DNA from: UBA5109 sp038148435
GTDB lineage: Bacteria > Pseudomonadota > Gammaproteobacteria > Pseudomonadales > Pseudohongiellaceae
Length of the DNA: 9,833 bases
Direction of reading: 5' to 3'
Assembly: GCA_038148435.1 (NCBI GenBank)
Contig: JAYQVM010000060.1
Coordinates: 1-9,833, forward strand
A program made the position numbers and the translations under genes. A model generated the notes under the pieces. It was not told where the DNA came from. It was given only the letters and a program-made list of their open reading frames with translations, and made no database searches. Shown in pieces: positions 8,596 through 9,833 of this stretch (position 1 is its first letter; every line of letters begins with the position of its first letter).

Positions 8596-9123
8596 CTAGG
8601 CCTCTATGTTATGCAGATAGTGGGCTATTTCATTACAGACAGCCTTGGCACTTCTATGGTTCGTTTCTATTATGTGATCCGCAATCTCGCAGTAAAGGGG
8701 ATCCCGTTTTTCCATCAGCGCCCGTAAAGTACCCTCCTGATCATCAACCTGCAGCAAAGGTCTCTTCTGGTCTCGGCGCGTTCGGTCCAGCTGTTGCTTA
8801 ACGGTAGCTACCAGGTAGATAACTAGTCCATGACTTTGGAGGTTGCGTCGATTTTCTTTCGAAAGTACAACCCCTCCACCTGTCGCCAGAACGATTTTAT
8901 TTAGCTGGGTCAGGTCTGCGATGACCTTTTCTTCACGAACGCGGAAGCCAGCCTCTCCTTCCATATCAAATATCCAGGATATTTCAGCACCACTGCGCTC
9001 TTCAATTTCCTGGTCAGAGTCATGAAAATCGAGCTTCAACTCTTTTGCTAACAATCTTCCGATCGTGGTTTTTCCTGCCCCCATGGGACCAATAAGGAAA
9101 ATGTTATCAACGGAATTTTTCAT
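8596..9123 (-). CDS. aroK: Shikimate kinase
   Basis: Phosphorylates shikimate to shikimate 3-phosphate with ATP, in the cytoplasm. The 175-residue product is a complete single-domain P-loop kinase. The Walker A motif GPMGAGKT is at 12-19 (Lys18), shikimate-binding Asp35 and Asp37 are in DFHDSD, Arg61 is in GFRVREE, the GGG loop is at 82-84, and the LID arginine is in RDQKRPLL (Arg121). The ATG at 9123-9121 is right for the family, whose P-loop starts 10-12 residues in; the Shine-Dalgarno is weak. It is the first gene of the aroKB unit, with a candidate -10 box and dyads about 80 bases upstream. In many gammaproteobacteria aroK lies directly after pilQ; here it instead faces mrcA across a 350-base gap. 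The name aroK rather than aroL rests on the aroB linkage. Confidence 0.96.
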   Translation of the reverse strand: MKNSVDNIFLIGPMGAGKTTIGRLLAKELKLDFHDSDQEIEERSGAEISWIFDMEGEAGFRVREEKVIADLTQLNKIVLATGGGVVLSKENRRNLQSHGLVIYLVATVKQQLDRTRRDQKRPLLQVDDQEGTLRALMEKRDPLYCEIADHIIETNHRSAKAVCNEIAHYLHNIEA

Positions 9124-9189
9124 AAAATCCGAGAACTAATACCCAGATAAGGCCTTCGCAGGGCTTAAGTCTTGAACAGCATCATATGG

Positions 9190-9203
9190 GAGGGATGGCC
9201 CTC
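9190..9203 (-). other. Small hairpin at the expected aroK transcript 5' end
   Basis: A perfect 5-base-pair stem with a 4-base loop, GAGGG-CCAT-CCCTC on the minus strand. If the TATAAT at 9214-9209 is used, transcription would start about 9202-9203, so the hairpin would form the extreme 5' end of the aroK mRNA. Such structures can protect mRNA from decay. There is no T-tract after it, so it is not a terminator. Confidence 0.35.
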
Positions 9204-9220
9204 TAACGATTATAACGTTA
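9204..9220 (-). promoter_or_regulatory. Candidate aroK -10 box inside an inverted repeat
   Basis: On the minus strand a perfect TATAAT (9214-9209) lies about 85 bases before the aroK ATG. It sits in the middle of a dyad, TAACG-N7-CGTTA (9204-9220), which would suit a repressor operator. No good -35 lies at 16-18 bases upstream; TTGAAA occurs 23 bases upstream, too far for a standard promoter. An A/T-rich stretch upstream could act as an UP element. This is inference from motif alone. Confidence 0.4.
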
Positions 9221-9233
9221 CTTAATTTAAGCA

Positions 9234-9270
9234 TTATTTTCAACTAATTATGTTTATTTTCAATAAATTA
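9234..9270. repeat. Imperfect direct repeat, two 17-base units at 20-base period
   Basis: TTATTTTCAACTAATTA (9234-9250) and TTATTTTCAATAAATTA (9254-9270) match at 15 of 17 positions. The 20-base period is about two helical turns, placing both copies on one DNA face, as for a dimeric or cooperative regulator. The tract is very AT-rich, so chance similarity is possible. Confidence 0.4.
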
Positions 9271-9352
9271 CTTTAGATATTTAAGTGCTTCACAGTAGAC
9301 TTTATTTTAGGCCAGACAATGTAGCAACAACTAGTTTGCATCATTTTAATCA

Positions 9353-9358
9353 TATAAT
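9353..9358 (+). promoter_or_regulatory. Candidate mrcA -10 box
   Basis: A perfect TATAAT on the plus strand, giving a predicted start near 9365 and a leader of about 110 bases before the ATG at 9474. No convincing -35 hexamer lies 16-18 bases upstream. A weaker alternative -10 is TAAAAT at 9425-9430. A perfect 8-base palindrome TGGCGCCA (9375-9382) lies just downstream of the expected start. Confidence 0.35.
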
Positions 9359-9434
9359 TGCTAACATTCCGATATGGCGCCACATTTATTGGGGAAAAAT
9401 CCTTTAAAATTAGCTTAACTGTCTTAAAATACCA

Positions 9435-9463
9435 GGCTTCTGCTAAGATTGAACGCCGAAGCC
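9435..9463 (+). other. Inverted repeat in the mrcA leader
   Basis: GGCTTC (9435-9440) and GAAGCC (9458-9463) are exact reverse complements separated by 17 bases, ending 10 bases before the ATG at 9474. In mRNA they could form a 6-base-pair stem just upstream of the start region, where no Shine-Dalgarno is apparent. There is no T-tract, so it is not a terminator. Confidence 0.35.
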
Positions 9464-9473
9464 ATTTGCCTTC

Positions 9474-9833
9474 ATGGACCGAGATAAAACTGATGATATG
9501 ATGAGCATTTTTCGTTCAGGCTTAAGAAATTTATTTTGGGCTTGCTTGTTTATCGGCCTAGGCATAGTCATGTTAACGGCTAGTGCCTACCTCTATCTAT
9601 CTCCCAAACTGCCGCCTGCAGAGGATTACCGTAATGTGCGCCTGGTAAACCCCTTGCGTGTCTATACTTCTGACGGCCTGCTGATGGCCGAATTTGGTGA
9701 AGTTAGACGTGATCCCATTAAATATGAGGATAGTCCCCCTTTATTGATTGATGCACTCATCGCCAGTGAAGATTCTCGCTTCTACCAGCATGGCGGCGTT
9801 GACCTGCGTGCCCTGGCTCGCTCGGTACTGGGC
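9474..9833 (+). CDS. mrcA: Penicillin-binding protein 1A, N-terminal 120 codons, cut by the window edge
   Basis: The start of a class A penicillin-binding protein (PBP1A, called ponA in Pseudomonas), an inner-membrane enzyme that polymerises glycan strands and cross-links peptidoglycan. A short cytoplasmic tail is followed by one membrane anchor (about residues 20-42, NLFWACLFIGLGIVML and onward), then LPPAEDYRNVRLVNPLRVYT and a DGLLMAEFGEVRRDPI region typical of PBP1A. Glycosyltransferase motif 1 follows, ASEDSRFYQHGGVD, with catalytic Glu99. The transpeptidase domain lies beyond the window. Start choice is uncertain: in-frame ATGs are at 9474, 9498 and 9501, none with a strong Shine-Dalgarno. 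The longest is given; 9498 or 9501 would leave a tail of about 9-10 residues, more like known PBP1A. It is divergent from aroK, as ponA is from the pil-aro cluster in Pseudomonas. Confidence 0.93.
   Translation, partial: MDRDKTDDMMSIFRSGLRNLFWACLFIGLGIVMLTASAYLYLSPKLPPAEDYRNVRLVNPLRVYTSDGLLMAEFGEVRRDPIKYEDSPPLLIDALIASEDSRFYQHGGVDLRALARSVLG

Larger units (their letters stand above)
9124..9473. other. AT-rich divergent intergenic region, aroK / mrcA
   Basis: 350 bases with no credible gene; frames on both strands are broken by stops. It must hold the outward promoters of aroK (minus) and mrcA (plus). The middle, about 9204-9430, is clearly richer in A+T than the flanking genes. It contains two TATAAT boxes (9209-9214 minus, 9353-9358 plus), several short palindromes (9204-9220, 9221-9231, 9375-9382), two hairpins (9190-9203, 9435-9463) and an imperfect direct repeat (9234-9270). 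In Pseudomonas the pilMNOPQ operon occupies this place; I see no recognisable remnant of pilM or pilQ. Confidence 0.8.

Noticed and set aside
1..9833. A new multi-gene defence, mobile or biosynthetic system
   Set aside because: Every substantial coding region is an intact, well-known housekeeping gene; no unexplained gap exceeds 350 bases.

Overview
The window looks like chromosomal housekeeping DNA from a gammaproteobacterium of moderate GC (by eye about 45-50%). The protein sequences and gene order resemble the Pseudomonas/Cellvibrio side of the class. All proteins are intact and typical of their families. I see no mobile element, CRISPR array, tRNA, rRNA or defence gene, and no sign of an undescribed system.

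Layout, right to left: mrcA/ponA (PBP1A) starts near 9474 on the + strand and runs off the right edge. A 350-base AT-rich divergent intergenic region (9124-9473) separates it from a minus-strand series: aroK (9123-8596), aroB (8594-7482), gltB (7316-2868), gltD (2852-1422), hemE (1422-358) and the 5' part of folK (219-1, cut by the left edge). aroK-aroB are 1 base apart, gltB-gltD 15 bases apart, and gltD-hemE overlap by one base. Two transcription units are therefore likely: aroKB, and gltBD-hemE, perhaps reading on into folK. The gltB unit has its own candidate promoter in the 165-base aroB-gltB gap.

Function: aroK and aroB serve the shikimate pathway, gltB and gltD form NADPH glutamate synthase, hemE makes coproporphyrinogen III (haem and related tetrapyrroles start from glutamate), folK serves folate synthesis, and mrcA polymerises peptidoglycan.

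Points worth a second look: the order mrcA-aroK-aroB-gltB-gltD-hemE is the one known from Pseudomonas aeruginosa, but pilMNOPQ (normally between ponA and aroK) and the gene normally between aroB and gltB are absent here. A terminator-like hairpin with a T-rich tract directly abuts the gltB ribosome binding site and may be an attenuator. The mrcA-aroK gap carries dyads and a 20-base-period direct repeat. The folK fragment is easy to miss because a longer spurious ORF covers it.
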